Below, piece by piece: positions 63,801 to 64,000 of a DNA stretch of 64,000 nucleotides. Origin of the DNA: Zeus faber. Lineage: Eukaryota; Chordata; Actinopteri; Zeiformes; Zeidae. The DNA is taken from the NCBI GenBank assembly GCA_960531495.1, contig OY482846.1, positions 42,395,321 to 42,459,320 on the forward strand, written 5' to 3'. The stretch's first letter is position 1, and each line of letters starts with the position of its first letter. The translations under genes were made by a program, and so were the position numbers. The notes beneath the pieces are model-generated. The model was not told the DNA's origin, made no database searches, and worked only from the letters and a program-made list of their open reading frames with translations.

Positions 63801-64000
63801 GTGGTTTTTTTTATTTCCCGCTCGAAGCATCTCCACCGCAGCCCCCCTTCCATATCTTGGCTCAGATTCTCAGAGGGGATTATCGTCGATCTGATTAAGA
63901 TACCTATCTGTTATTATGATTCCTTCTTCCCCCTGCCTTTCAATAACAGAGCTCCTGTCCCGGCGGGAGCTACGGACTAAATCAGTTCGGTGTAGTATAA
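60851..64000. other. Unique sequence, no gene seen
   Basis: AT-rich to about 61160, then complex mixed sequence. There are T-runs near 61445-61475, a G-run at 61978-61986, and a long-loop hairpin whose arms are the (GTT)n at 63628-63652 and the (AAC)n at 63783-63798. TAAT-rich complex segments occur at 62280-62400 and 63860-63960. Frames up to 126 codons have no domain. Confidence 0.4.

Overview
The window looks like non-coding DNA from a teleost fish. The evidence is the density of long CA/GT, GA, TA and GATA microsatellites, a Tc1-like transposon, hAT-type miniature elements, a tRNA-derived SINE with a fish-type 3' tail, an RTE-like LINE, and a Ty3/gypsy element with the pol order of the Gmr1 group. 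I recognise no host protein-coding exon. Every long open frame I examined is a microsatellite, a minisatellite, a GC-rich frame without recognisable domains, or a transposable-element remnant. No rRNA, functional tRNA or CRISPR array is visible. Species cannot be assigned from the sequence.

Layout. 1-29.4 kb: mostly unique sequence broken by microsatellites. It contains a diverged ~190-bp tandem repeat (7.1-7.7 kb), a 367-bp TA-flanked miniature element (7.86-8.23 kb), a 632-bp hAT-like element with an 8-bp target duplication (13.2-13.8 kb), a 21-bp minisatellite beside a second miniature-element end (17.6-17.9 kb), a LINE endonuclease scrap (19.9-20.1 kb), a 286-bp hAT-like element (20.9-21.2 kb), a CpG-rich block (22.4-23.7 kb) and an internally deleted Tc1-like transposon (27.9-28.6 kb). 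29.4-39.1 kb is a nest of mobile elements. Two ~490-bp inverted arms (29.81-30.30 and 36.69-37.18 kb) enclose a minus-strand gypsy element, which encloses a plus-strand RTE-like LINE, which contains a SINE. Next to it lie two inverted copies of a TA-flanked terminal-inverted-repeat element, a 311-bp miniature and a 1.53-kb copy with an unrecognised broken reading frame. A third copy of that family is at 59.5-59.9 kb.

39.6-41.4 kb is a long purine-rich, simple-repeat tract. 43.3-45.1 kb is a 21-bp minisatellite with a ~235-bp higher-order period, split by a 1.08-kb hAT-like insertion. 45-64 kb is mostly unique sequence, with a diverged tandem repeat (48.0-48.4 and 49.7 kb), more CA/GT arrays, and two SINE copies (58.7 and 59.1 kb).

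Several short, complex blocks rich in TAAT cores lie between the repeats and resemble vertebrate conserved non-coding elements of a regulatory gene desert. That reading is inference and needs comparison with other fish genomes.
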